From Roseomonas populi (lineage in GTDB: Bacteria > Pseudomonadota > Alphaproteobacteria > Acetobacterales > Acetobacteraceae), in assembly GCF_024594815.1 (NCBI RefSeq), contig NZ_JANJOU010000002.1, positions 372,001-436,000 of the forward strand: a DNA stretch of 64,000 nt. The letters run 5' to 3'. Positions 38,297 to 46,992 of the stretch are shown here, one piece after another. The position numbers were made by a program, and so were the translations under genes. Within the stretch, counting starts at the first letter, position 1. Each line of letters begins with the position of its first letter. The notes under the pieces were generated by a model that worked only from the letters and a program-made list of their open reading frames with translations, ran no database searches and was not told the DNA's origin.

Positions 38297-38324
38297 GCCG
38301 TTCCATTTCCAACAATGGAACGGC
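38297..38324. promoter_or_regulatory. Perfect palindrome upstream of the unknown coupled pair
   Basis: Arms GCCGTTCCATT (38297-38307) and AATGGAACGGC (38314-38324) with a 6-base spacer. An AT-rich centre in GC-rich DNA and no T-run on either side suggest a dimeric-repressor operator rather than a terminator. It lies 86 bases after the small lipoprotein gene and about 170 before the preferred start of the next gene. Confidence 0.5.
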
Positions 38325-38496
38325 GGCCGGAGGACTTGTAGGCAGCAAGGGCGCCCAGGGCGTCCTGATGCAGCAGAGAACCGCGGTCGAAGCAGGCCCT
38401 GGCCTCGGTAAGCGCGAGAGGGCCTCGTCCCCGGCAGTGACGATCCGCTGCCCTGCCGGTTACGTTTCATTCGATATTTTCCAGCATTCTGGCCGC

Positions 38497-39645
38497 ATGC
38501 AGATAAGGCCAGAGCAGGCGGTCGCGCCGAGCCCAGTGGACGATACCCGCCCGGCGACCTTCCTGGAGCGCGGCGTGGTGGTGCCCTTCACCACCCCGAT
38601 GCTGCTCGGCAGCCGGGTGCGGCCCGGCGCGCGGAGAGGGTTGGAGATCGCGGTCCCGAGCCCGGCGGGCATCCGCGGCTTCTACGTGCTGCCGTTGCGG
38701 GAGCTCTCGGACATCTGCACGCCGACGCTGCACGACCGTCTCCTACTGGATCTGATCGAGCGCGCCCCGGCCGTGACGCCCGACGCCATCACGGAAGCGA
38801 CGCGCCAGGTGGCGCAGGACGGCTTCGCCGGGCAGGAGGCCGCCATGGCGGCAACCGGGGCGCACAAGGCCCGGGCGGGCCAGAGGTTGGTCACGAACTA
38901 CCGCCTGCTCCTGCTGCTCATCCGGCAGACGGAATGGCCCGGCGAGCACGCGCTTCCGCCGGAGCGGGACGCACCTCTCAATGTTCAGCGCCGCGCGGAG
39001 CGCGCCGTGGCCCGGTTGGCCCAGGCGGCAGGGCTGTCCCCCCCGGCCGTGGTCACGGCGATGGAGGGTCTGACGGAGGCGTACATGGCCGTGGGGTTCC
39101 GCGGCGACCCAACGCGCGCGCGGTACCAGGGGGAACTCCTCGCGCTTGAGGAGATGGCGGGGGAGGTCGCGCGCTGGGGCGAACTGGCGGTGGATCCGCA
39201 GCAATCCGGCTGCGCCTCGCTCATTGCCCGCTCCGCGCGCCTGACGGTCGAGGCCGGGCAGATCCTGGTCGAGCGGGCCCTCGCGGCCGCGGAGGACTTC
39301 CGCGCACTGGTCCTGCGCTGGACCGCGGACGCGGAGGGCGTGCTGCGCGAGACCTCGCGCCTGGCCTGGCTTCTCGACGGCTGGTCCGTGATGACCGGGC
39401 TCTGGCGCTGCGCCGACCGGCTGGGGCGACCTGCGGCGATCGGCGAGATGGCGATGATGGTGCCAAGCATGCCCCGGGAGGTCACTCGCTGGACGGGCGA
39501 GGCGACCGGCGAGGCCTCTGACGAGCCGCACAGCGTGACCCACAGCATGAGGAGCCGCTTCGTGATCCGCATGACGGACTGGCGCACCGGCCGGCTGCTG
39601 GAGCTGATGGAGCGGAACGAGCAGATCGTGAGGGAATGCGTATGA
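38497..39645 (+). CDS. Large protein of unknown function, first of a coupled pair
   Basis: About 382 residues from ATG 38497. The frame is open further back (GTG 38275, ATG 38368), but those 74 codons cross the palindrome and look non-coding, so the start is uncertain. No signal peptide. ATFLERGVVVPFTTPMLLGSRVRP followed by LEIAVPSPAGIRGFYVLP is the most structured block; the rest is helical, with WLLDGWSVMTGLW near the end. I do not recognise a family with known function. Its stop overlaps the next gene's start (ATGA), so they are probably made together. Confidence 0.75.
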   Translation: MQIRPEQAVAPSPVDDTRPATFLERGVVVPFTTPMLLGSRVRPGARRGLEIAVPSPAGIRGFYVLPLRELSDICTPTLHDRLLLDLIERAPAVTPDAITEATRQVAQDGFAGQEAAMAATGAHKARAGQRLVTNYRLLLLLIRQTEWPGEHALPPERDAPLNVQRRAERAVARLAQAAGLSPPAVVTAMEGLTEAYMAVGFRGDPTRARYQGELLALEEMAGEVARWGELAVDPQQSGCASLIARSARLTVEAGQILVERALAAAEDFRALVLRWTADAEGVLRETSRLAWLLDGWSVMTGLWRCADRLGRPAAIGEMAMMVPSMPREVTRWTGEATGEASDEPHSVTHSMRSRFVIRMTDWRTGRLLELMERNEQIVRECV

Positions 39646-40889
39646 TCGCCTGTGCTCCGCCCGCACTCGCCGAGCTCAGACTTCTGAGCGGTGCCCTCGC
39701 CGATGCCACGCGGGAGCAGCTGGCACGGGTGGTCTCACTCATCGATGAGCTGCCGGACCGCAGCGGCGCGGATCGACTGCTGGACCGGGCGCGGCCGCGC
39801 CTGCGGGAGCTGAACCTGCCGCGCCCACTCGGCCTCACCCGGCTGCTTTTCATGCCGCTCGATCCCTGGATTGTTCGCCCCGCGGAGTGGCAGCCCGGCG
39901 GGCCGGCCGTGCCGCGCTCGGCACTCCAGCCGCTCTCCGCCGCCGTGCAGGCCGGGTTGGGGCTGGAAGCGGCACGCATCGAGGCCGGCTGCACCGGCGC
40001 GACCGCCGAGGATCTGGACAAGGTCTTCTCCTTGGGCCGCGATCTCTGGCCGGCGGCGGCCCAGGCCCTGCCCGAGAGCACGCCGACCGGGTGGGAAGCC
40101 GCTGGGCTGCCGGGGCGGGAGTACCCGGCCCTGCGCGATCGCTGCGCCGCCGCCTGGCGCCATGCCGTGGCGAGCTGGCCCGCCCTTCAGGCGGCGCCCT
40201 ACGGGCCGCCGGAGCATCTGGCCCGCCAGGCGCTGGAAGGCGCTGCGGCCGAGGGCGGCGCGGCACTGGATACCGTGCTGAGGATCCTCGTGGCGCGCGC
40301 CTCGCGCCCCGCCAGCCTCGCCACCCTGGCCGTTCGCCTCTCGCCGCCCGGTTCGGCACAGGCAGCCCGGGCCGCGCAGGGGGCGGTGGACGAGTACCTG
40401 TCCCGGCGGGAGGTGGAGAGGCCGTCCTCAGCGGACAGGCGCGGGCAGGCGCGCCGCGCGGCCGAGGACGCCCTTGCGGTCTGCGTCCTCGCGGAGGATT
40501 TCGAGGCGTCCGGCCTGCTCGGCGTGCCGGCCCGGCGAGAGCGGCTGCAGGCCATTCGCCGCGCGGCCGACGAGACCTGCCGCGACAGCTTCGCCGCCCT
40601 CCTCTCCGGGGAACTGCTGGGCCAGCTCTCCGCCATGCGCGGCGCGGCCGTGGCCGAGACCCGGGCCGCGGTTCCGGCCCTGGAGGGAACGGCGCGGCTG
40701 CTGCGGCGGATCGAGAGCGGCGGAAGGCGCCTGGGCGGCGCCGAGGCCTATGATGCCGCCCTGCAGTCGGCGGCGGCGGAGGTGGCGCGCAACGGGGAAG
40801 GCGCCGGGCTCTCCCCCGTGGAGCGCCTCCGGCTGGTCGAGATGCTCGCCGGGCCGGAGGTGGCGCTTCGGCTGGTGGGGTGGCCCTGA
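39642..40889 (+). CDS. Large protein of unknown function, second of a coupled pair
   Basis: 415 residues, almost wholly helical, Ala/Arg/Leu-rich, no signal peptide or membrane segment. The ATG at 39642 overlaps the previous stop and has GTGAGGGA at good spacing; an ATG at 39636 is too close. Notable blocks: LTRLLFMPLDPWIVRPAEW near 70 and SFAALLSGELLGQLSAMRGAAVAETRAAVPALE near 320. No catalytic motif is visible. Overlap and co-direction suggest it works with the preceding unknown protein. Confidence 0.75.
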   Translation: MIACAPPALAELRLLSGALADATREQLARVVSLIDELPDRSGADRLLDRARPRLRELNLPRPLGLTRLLFMPLDPWIVRPAEWQPGGPAVPRSALQPLSAAVQAGLGLEAARIEAGCTGATAEDLDKVFSLGRDLWPAAAQALPESTPTGWEAAGLPGREYPALRDRCAAAWRHAVASWPALQAAPYGPPEHLARQALEGAAAEGGAALDTVLRILVARASRPASLATLAVRLSPPGSAQAARAAQGAVDEYLSRREVERPSSADRRGQARRAAEDALAVCVLAEDFEASGLLGVPARRERLQAIRRAADETCRDSFAALLSGELLGQLSAMRGAAVAETRAAVPALEGTARLLRRIESGGRRLGGAEAYDAALQSAAAEVARNGEGAGLSPVERLRLVEMLAGPEVALRLVGWP

Positions 40890-40915
40890 GGCTTGCCCAG
40901 CCCCTGGTGAACCCA

Positions 40916-41689
40916 TCAGTTCCCGCCGAGCATTCCGGCGAGGCCGCGCGCTGCGGTGAGGAACGCCACCACGGCGAGGGTGAGAAGCGAGATCCGACGA
41001 TGCGCCCCGCCGAGCCGCCGGAACATCGCCGCGCCGATCCGGGAGCCGCCCAGCATCAGCGGGGTGCCGGCCAGGATCAGCAGCGCCTCCGCCCGGCCGA
41101 TCGCGCCGATGGCGAGAAGGCTGGCGGTGGAGAGAAGCGCGGAGAAGAGGAAGAAGACCAGCAGCGAGGCGCGCACCTGCACGGGCGTCATCGGCAGGGC
41201 GAGGTAGTAGGCGACTGCCGGCGGGCCGGGCATGGCGGCCAGGCCGTTGAAGAGGCCGGAGAGTGCCCCGGCCGCGACGGTGGTGCCGCGCCCGGGCATG
41301 CTGCGGAAGCCGTGGCCGCTGCCCAGCGCCAGCACGGCGATGCCGCAGGCCCCCGCGAGTACCAGCCGGGCCGCGTCCGCCGGCAGCCAGGCCAGCATCA
41401 GCGTACCCAGCGGCGAGGCCAGGACGGAGCCCGCGGCGAGTTGGCGCACCGAAGGCCAGTGGCACTCGCGCGCCGCGGAGCGGAAATCCAGCAGCCCTCC
41501 CAGGAGTTGCAGCCCCGCCGCCAGTGCCACGGCGAGGATGGGCGGCAGGGCGAGGCTCATCAGCGGCACCGCGATGATGGCGAAGCCGAACCCCGTGAAG
41601 CCCCGGAAAACTGCGCAGAGGGCAACGATGAGCGTGATGATCGCCAGGGCGCCGGGGGAAGGAAGGCCGGAGAGAAGGTATTCGGGCAT
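40916..41689 (-). CDS. TauE/SafE family sulfite/organosulfur exporter-like permease
   Basis: 257 residues with about 7-8 membrane helices. The family repeats are visible: FRGFTGFGFAIIAVPLMSL at the N-terminus and GALSGLFNGLAAMPGPPAVAYYL in the second half. Family members move sulfite, sulfoacetate or related anions. Substrate is not determined, and no sulfur pathway gene is adjacent. Confidence 0.88.
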   Translation of the reverse strand: MPEYLLSGLPSPGALAIITLIVALCAVFRGFTGFGFAIIAVPLMSLALPPILAVALAAGLQLLGGLLDFRSAARECHWPSVRQLAAGSVLASPLGTLMLAWLPADAARLVLAGACGIAVLALGSGHGFRSMPGRGTTVAAGALSGLFNGLAAMPGPPAVAYYLALPMTPVQVRASLLVFFLFSALLSTASLLAIGAIGRAEALLILAGTPLMLGGSRIGAAMFRRLGGAHRRISLLTLAVVAFLTAARGLAGMLGGN

Positions 41690-41792
41690 CAGCCCGGCGC
41701 TACGCCCATCGGGCGGCGCCGGGAAGGGGGCCTCGTCCGTCCTCTTCGTCCTCCCCCTTCCGGCTGTCGCTCGCGCGGGCTAAGCCGCCGCC

Positions 41793-42899
41793 GTGCCGGC
41801 CCAACCCCTCCCTGCCGAAATCACGATCGTCGTGCCCTGCTACAACGAGGCGGCGAACGTCGCCCCGATGGTGGAGCGGCTCGGCGCGGCCCTGTCCGGT
41901 ATCGCCTGGGAGGTCGTCTTCGTGGACGACGACAGCCCGGATGGCACCGCCGCCCAGGTGCGAAAGTTGGCCGCTATGGACCCGCGCGTACGGGGTATCC
42001 GGCGCATCGGGCGGCGCGGCCTCGCCTCGGCCGTGACGGAGGGGGTCCTCTCCTCCTCCGCCGCCCACGTGGCCGTGATCGACGGCGACCTTCAGCACGA
42101 TGAGACGATCCTGCCGGCCATGCTGGCCGCCGTGCGCGACGGCGGCGCGGATGTCGCGGTGGGCAGCCGCCACACGGAGGGCGGCGAGGCGGGCGGCGGC
42201 TTCTCCACGGGCCGCGCGCGGGTGAGCGATGCCGGCACGCGGCTGGCGGCCCTGCTGCTGCCTACCCCGGTCAGCGATCCAATGAGCGGCTTCTTCCTGA
42301 TGCCGCGCCCACTCTTCGAGACGATCGCGCCGCGCCTTTCCGCCCGCGGCTTCAAGATCCTGCTGGATGTCCTGCTCTCGGCCGGGCGGCCGCTACGGGT
42401 ATCGGAGGTGCCCTATCACTTCCGGCCGCGGGTCGCGGGAGAATCGAAGCTCGACGCTACCGTGCTGCTAGAGTTCGTGGGGCTGCTCATGGACAAGGCG
42501 CTGGGCGGCTGGCTGCCCTGGCGCTTCATCTCCTTCGCCGCGGTCGGTGCGGTGGGCCTCCTGGTGCATCTGGCCGTGCTGTTCCTCGCTTCCCGCGTCT
42601 CGGGGCTGGAGTTCGAGGGGGCCCAGTGGATCGCCACCTTTGCCGCGATGACGGCGAACTTCCTGCTGAACAACCGCATCACTTACCGGGATCTGCGGCT
42701 GCGCGGGCCGCGGCTGGTGCGGGGCCTCGTGCTGTTCTACGCGGTCTGTGGCATCGGGGCGGTGGCCAATGTCGGCATCGCCGGGCTGCTGGTGAATGAG
42801 AGGCTGGCCGGCTGGGGCTTGGCCGGGGCGGCGGGGGCCCTGCTGACCGTGGTTTGGAATTACGCCGTCTCCTCCACCCTGATCTGGCGCGGGCGGTGA
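41793..42899 (+). CDS. Glycosyltransferase family 2 / GtrA fusion (polyprenyl-phosphate sugar synthase)
   Basis: 368 residues from a GTG. A GT2 domain (about 1-225) resembles dolichol-phosphate mannose synthase, with IVVPCYNEAANV, FVDDDSPDGT and the metal-binding VIDGDLQHDE. A GtrA-like four-helix membrane domain (about 235-366) follows (FISFAAVGAVGLLVHLAV, FLLNNRITYRDL). It likely loads a sugar onto a lipid carrier that GtrA helps flip. The following glycosyltransferase starts inside its stop codon, so the two probably form one sugar-transfer module. Confidence 0.92.
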   Translation: MPAQPLPAEITIVVPCYNEAANVAPMVERLGAALSGIAWEVVFVDDDSPDGTAAQVRKLAAMDPRVRGIRRIGRRGLASAVTEGVLSSSAAHVAVIDGDLQHDETILPAMLAAVRDGGADVAVGSRHTEGGEAGGGFSTGRARVSDAGTRLAALLLPTPVSDPMSGFFLMPRPLFETIAPRLSARGFKILLDVLLSAGRPLRVSEVPYHFRPRVAGESKLDATVLLEFVGLLMDKALGGWLPWRFISFAAVGAVGLLVHLAVLFLASRVSGLEFEGAQWIATFAAMTANFLLNNRITYRDLRLRGPRLVRGLVLFYAVCGIGAVANVGIAGLLVNERLAGWGLAGAAGALLTVVWNYAVSSTLIWRGR

Positions 42900-44323
42900 A
42901 CCCCTGGCTTATCGGCCTGCTGGCCCTCACGGCGCTGCGCCTGGCGGCGGCCGCCCTGCTGCCTGTCGCGCCGGACGAGGCCTATTACTGGATCTGGGGC
43001 CGGAACTTGCAGCCCGGCTACCTGGACCACCCGCCCATGGTGGGGCTGTGGATCGCGGCCGGGACGGGGCTGCTGGGGGACAACCCGCTCGGCATCAGGC
43101 TGCTGGGGCCGCTCGGCCTCGCACTGGCCTCGGTCGCCGTCGCCCGCGCGGGCGACGCGCTGTTCCCGCAGAGCCGCCCGGGGAAGTCGGCCGCGTTGCT
43201 GCTGAACGCGATGCCGCTGACGAATGCGGGCGCGGTGCTGATGACGCCGGACACGCCGCTCGTCGTCTTCTGGTGCCTCGCCCTCTGGGCCGCGGCGCGG
43301 CTGCACGCCACCGGCGATGGCCGGTACTGGCTCGCAGTCGGGGGCTTCGCGGGCTGCGCGCTGCTGTCCAAGTACACGGCCGCGCTGTTCGGGGCCGGGC
43401 TGCTGCTCTGGCTGGTCGCGGATCCCTCCGCGCGGCGCTGGTGGCGCGGCGCGTGGCTCTACCTGGGCGGAGTGGCCGCCGTGCTGCTTTTTCTCCCGGT
43501 TGTGGCGTGGAACGCGTCTCACGGCTGGGCTTCCTTCGCGAAGCAGGGCGGCCGCGCCGGAGCGGGCACAGAATTCGGACTGCGTTACGTGTGGGAACTG
43601 CTGGGTGGCCAGCTCGCCCTGGCCTCTCCGGTCCTCTTCGTGATCTGCGCCCTGGGCATCGGAGTCGGGGTGGCGGACTGGGCGCGGCGGCGCAGCGGGG
43701 GTGTCGGCTTGCTCCTCGGGCTGATGCTGCCGGCAGCGCTGGTCTTCCTCTGGCAGGCAACGGGGAGTCGGGTTCAGGGCAACTGGCCGGCGGTGCTCTA
43801 TCCTGCGGCCTGCATCGCGGCGGCGGCATTCGCGGCGCCCAGGTGGCAGAGGATCGGAGCCTGGATCGGGGGCGGAATGACGCTCGCCATTCTCCTCCAG
43901 GCGGCGTTCTCGCCCATTCCCCTGCCGCGTTCCGCCGATCCCACCCTGGCCAGGCTGGCGGGCTGGCCGGAACTGGCGCGCGAGGTGGAAGCGGCGCGGG
44001 CCGCGGCCGGCGCCGACTTCGTCGCGGCGGAGGAGTATGGGCTGGCGGCGGAACTGGCCCTGCACCTGCCCCGGGAGGTGCCGGTGGTTGCGATCAGCGA
44101 TCGCTGGGATCTCTTCACCCTTCCCGAGCCGCCCCCGGGCCGGACGGGGCTGATGCTGCGGAGCCTTCGGCGAGGCGAGGGCGCTCCGCTCTGGCCCGGG
44201 GCGGTGCGGGTGGGCGAGGTATTGCGCGGGCGGGACGGCGTGGAGGCTGAGCGCTACCGTCTGTTCCAGGTGGAGACGCCCCCGGGGCGTGAGCCGTCCG
44301 CCCTGCTGCCGCGGCCGCGCTAG
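42896..44323 (+). CDS. ArnT/PMT-like lipid-linked-sugar glycosyltransferase (GT39/83)
   Basis: 475 residues from a GTG overlapping the previous stop by 4 bases. An N-terminal Asp/Glu loop PDEAYYWIWG and LDHPPMVG, then about ten membrane helices. These PMT_2-type enzymes use polyprenyl-phosphate sugars to modify a periplasmic acceptor such as lipid A or protein. With the GT2-GtrA gene it forms a make-and-transfer pair. Acceptor and sugar are unknown. Confidence 0.9.
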   Translation: MNPWLIGLLALTALRLAAAALLPVAPDEAYYWIWGRNLQPGYLDHPPMVGLWIAAGTGLLGDNPLGIRLLGPLGLALASVAVARAGDALFPQSRPGKSAALLLNAMPLTNAGAVLMTPDTPLVVFWCLALWAAARLHATGDGRYWLAVGGFAGCALLSKYTAALFGAGLLLWLVADPSARRWWRGAWLYLGGVAAVLLFLPVVAWNASHGWASFAKQGGRAGAGTEFGLRYVWELLGGQLALASPVLFVICALGIGVGVADWARRRSGGVGLLLGLMLPAALVFLWQATGSRVQGNWPAVLYPAACIAAAAFAAPRWQRIGAWIGGGMTLAILLQAAFSPIPLPRSADPTLARLAGWPELAREVEAARAAAGADFVAAEEYGLAAELALHLPREVPVVAISDRWDLFTLPEPPPGRTGLMLRSLRRGEGAPLWPGAVRVGEVLRGRDGVEAERYRLFQVETPPGREPSALLPRPR

Positions 44324-44546
44324 ACAGGACATCACCCCGTCCGTGGGAGATCCCGCCGCCGGGCGGATCTGCCAGCCGGGCGATTTCGGGTGGGAGACAG
44401 GACACGGCGTGATCTCTGACGCGGCGAGGCGTCTACCTGGCCAGAACGAGCACCGGCCGGCTGTTCACCTGGGCAGACGGGCTGCAAAACTCCGGTCGGG
44501 CGGCCCCACCGGTTAGCAGAAGGGCCGTGTCGGAGAGGATTGTTCC

Positions 44547-45542
44547 ATGCATCGCCGTACCCTGCTCAAGGCTGCCCTGTCGGCTCCCGCTATCGCCACC
44601 CCTGTCCTGGCGCAGTCGCCGGGATGGGTCGCGGACCGGCCGATCAGCCTTGTCGTGCCCTTCCTGGCAGGGGGCTCCGCCGACATCGCCGCGCGCGTGC
44701 TGGCGGAGCGCATGGGGCCGCGGCTCGGCCCTGGGGCGCGGGTGATCGTGGAGAACCGAGCCGGGGCCGGCGGGGCGGTCGGCGGGGAGTGGGTGCGCCA
44801 GCGCCCGGCGGACGGCTTCACCCTGCTGCTCGCCACTGCCTCCTCGCACGGCACCAACCCCGCCGCGCTGCCTTCCCAGACTCCCTACGATCCGGTGGCG
44901 GACTTCACCCCGATTGCGGCGGTTGGCGGCGGGCCCTTGGTCGTGGTTGTGCCTGGTGCCTCTCCCTGGCGGAACATCCAGGCGATGGTCGAGGCCGTGC
45001 GGGCGAAGCCCGGGGAGTACTCCTGGGCCACGTCCGGCGTCGGCGGGGTCGGCCACCTGACCGGTGAGTTCCTGAAGATCTCCGCCGGCGGGCTCAAGGC
45101 CGAGCATGTGCCGTACCGTGGCGGCTCCGCGGTGATGGAGGCGCTCGCGAAGGGCGAGGTGGCCTACTCGCTGGAGGTGCTGGCCTCCTCCGCCCCACAC
45201 CTGCGGGATGGCTACTCGCGCGGGCTGGCAGTGACCTCGAAGGCGCGCCATCCCCTTTTCCCTGATATCCCGACCCTCGACGAGACGGTGGCGCCGGGCT
45301 TCGAGGTGACGACCTGGAACGTGCTCCTGGCACCGCGCGGCCTTCCCGCGCCCGCGCTGGCGGCCCTGAACGCGGCGGTGAACGGGGCGCTCGCGGAACC
45401 CTCGGTGCAGGAGCGCCTCGTGGCTGCGGGGGTCGATCCATCGCGCCCCACCACGCCGGAGCAGACGCGGGAGTTCCTGGTTTCCGAGCTGGCGAAGTTT
45501 CGGGGCATCGTGCAGCAGGCCGGGCTGCGGCTGGCCGGGTAG
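44547..45542 (+). CDS. Tripartite tricarboxylate transporter binding protein (TctC/Bug family)
   Basis: 331 residues with an RR-containing signal (HRRTLLKAALSAPAI...VLAQ). Bug-family signs: PISLVVPFLAGGSADIAARVLAERM, VIVENRAGAGG, and GEYSWATSGVGGVGHLTGE. Periplasmic binding of a small carboxylate or related ligand. No tctA/tctB membrane genes are near, which is usual for these numerous orphan proteins in Acetobacteraceae and Burkholderiales. A 223-base gap upstream shows nothing clear. Confidence 0.92.
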   Translation: MHRRTLLKAALSAPAIATPVLAQSPGWVADRPISLVVPFLAGGSADIAARVLAERMGPRLGPGARVIVENRAGAGGAVGGEWVRQRPADGFTLLLATASSHGTNPAALPSQTPYDPVADFTPIAAVGGGPLVVVVPGASPWRNIQAMVEAVRAKPGEYSWATSGVGGVGHLTGEFLKISAGGLKAEHVPYRGGSAVMEALAKGEVAYSLEVLASSAPHLRDGYSRGLAVTSKARHPLFPDIPTLDETVAPGFEVTTWNVLLAPRGLPAPALAALNAAVNGALAEPSVQERLVAAGVDPSRPTTPEQTREFLVSELAKFRGIVQQAGLRLAG

Positions 45543-45602
45543 GGCGGGCTTGAATCGCGCGCGCGGGACCCGAGTTGTGGAGGACCGTGCCTGGAGGCCA
45601 GC

Positions 45603-46535
45603 ATGTTGATCCGCATCCGTCGTGGCTGGGAACTGCCCGAGAGCGCTGCCACGCCAGAGGCCCTGGTGATGGGCCGGCGCGCCGCGCTGGGCGCGGGCGC
45701 AGCCCTGGCCGGGGCCGCCCTGGCGCCGGGCGGGGCCATGGCTCAGGCGGCGGCGATGCGGAACACCCGCTTCCAGCCCGGGCGCGATATGACGCCGGAA
45801 AAGGACGTGTCGAACTACAACAACTACTATGAGTTCGGCACCTCGAAGAGCGTCGCCTCAGCCGCGCAGCGGCTGAAGGTGAGCCCCTGGTCCATTCGAT
45901 TCGACGGGCTGGTGGGGACCCCCCGCGAGATCGGCCTGGAGGACCTACTGAAGCAGGTTAGGCTGGAGGAGCGGGTCTATCGCTTCCGCTGCGTGGAGGC
46001 CTGGGCGATGACGGTGCCCTGGACGGGCTTCCCCATGTCGGAGCTGGTGCGCCTTGCCGGGCCGAAGCCCGAGGCGAAGTACGTGGTGTTCGAGACGGCA
46101 GCCCAGCGCGACACCATGCCCGGGCTGCGGCAGGGCTGGTATCCCTGGCCCTATTCCGACGGCTTCACGATGGAGGAGGCCCGCAACGAGCTGGCCTTCA
46201 TCGCCACCGGCATGTACGGGAAGCCCCTTCCGCCGCAGAACGGCGCGCCGATCCGCGCGATCACGCCCTGGAAGTACGGGTTCAAGGCGCCGAAATCGAT
46301 CGTCCGCGTGACCTTCCAGGCGGAGCGGCCGGTCGGGTACTGGGAGAAGCTGCAGTCCAGCGAGTACGGCTTCTGGGCCAACGTGAACCCGGAGGTGGCG
46401 CATCCCCGCTGGAGCCAGGCGAGCGAGCGCCTGCTGGGCAGCAACGAGCGCGTGCCGACGAAGCTGTTCAACGGGTACGGCGAATTCGTCGCCGACTTGT
46501 ACAGGAATCTGCAGGGCGAACGGCTCTACGCCTAA
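45603..46535 (+). CDS. msrP: Periplasmic methionine-sulfoxide reductase catalytic subunit
   Basis: 310 residues. Twin-arginine signal MGRRAALGAG near residues 23-32 after the family's usual N-terminal extension. Molybdopterin-binding sulfite-oxidase fold with the Mo-ligand cysteine in FRCVEAWAMTVPW and cofactor contacts GMYGKPLPPQNGAPIR. Reduces oxidised methionine in periplasmic proteins. The heme partner gene msrQ, normally next door, is missing here; a Nudix gene converges instead. Confidence 0.95.
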   Translation: MLIRIRRGWELPESAATPEALVMGRRAALGAGAALAGAALAPGGAMAQAAAMRNTRFQPGRDMTPEKDVSNYNNYYEFGTSKSVASAAQRLKVSPWSIRFDGLVGTPREIGLEDLLKQVRLEERVYRFRCVEAWAMTVPWTGFPMSELVRLAGPKPEAKYVVFETAAQRDTMPGLRQGWYPWPYSDGFTMEEARNELAFIATGMYGKPLPPQNGAPIRAITPWKYGFKAPKSIVRVTFQAERPVGYWEKLQSSEYGFWANVNPEVAHPRWSQASERLLGSNERVPTKLFNGYGEFVADLYRNLQGERLYA

Positions 46536-46554
46536 GAGCGGGCGGCCAAGGTCC

Positions 46555-46992
46555 CTAGGGGCGGGACAGGCGTGGCCTGGCCTCCGCGATGACGCGCAGC
46601 GTCTCGTCCCAGAGGTCCAGCTCGTCCAGCTCGGCCGGCGAGAAGAAGCGCACCTCCGTCGCGTCGTCTCCCGGCACGGGCTCGCCGGAGATCCAGCGGC
46701 CGGCGTAGTCGATGATAGTGTAGTGGAAGCGGATCAGCCCCATCTCGTCGCGCTGAACGATGTCCACGCAGGCGACAAGGGAGAGGGGGCCAACCTCGAT
46801 CCCCGTCTCCTCCCGCAGCTCGCGCCGCGCGCAGTCCTCGGCCGTCTCGCCCAGGTCCTGTGCGCCGCCGGGCACAGTCCACTCGCCCTGGCGCGGCGGG
46901 CGGGCGCGGCGGACCAGCAGCACGTCCTCACCGCGGAAGGCGAGGCAGCCAATGCCGATCCACGGGCGGTCCGGATATTCCCGCGTGCTCAC
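46555..46992 (-). CDS. NUDIX hydrolase
   Basis: 145 residues. A full Nudix box GGAQDLGETAEDCARREL followed by REETGIEV holds the metal-binding glutamates. The N-terminal part (IGIGCLAFRGEDVLLVRRARPPRQGEW) is typical of ADP-ribose/NTP-type hydrolases; substrate unknown. The start overlaps the DUF4340 stop by 4 bases, so it is the last gene of the Gld-like ABC operon. Confidence 0.9.
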   Translation of the reverse strand: MSTREYPDRPWIGIGCLAFRGEDVLLVRRARPPRQGEWTVPGGAQDLGETAEDCARRELREETGIEVGPLSLVACVDIVQRDEMGLIRFHYTIIDYAGRWISGEPVPGDDATEVRFFSPAELDELDLWDETLRVIAEARPRLSRP

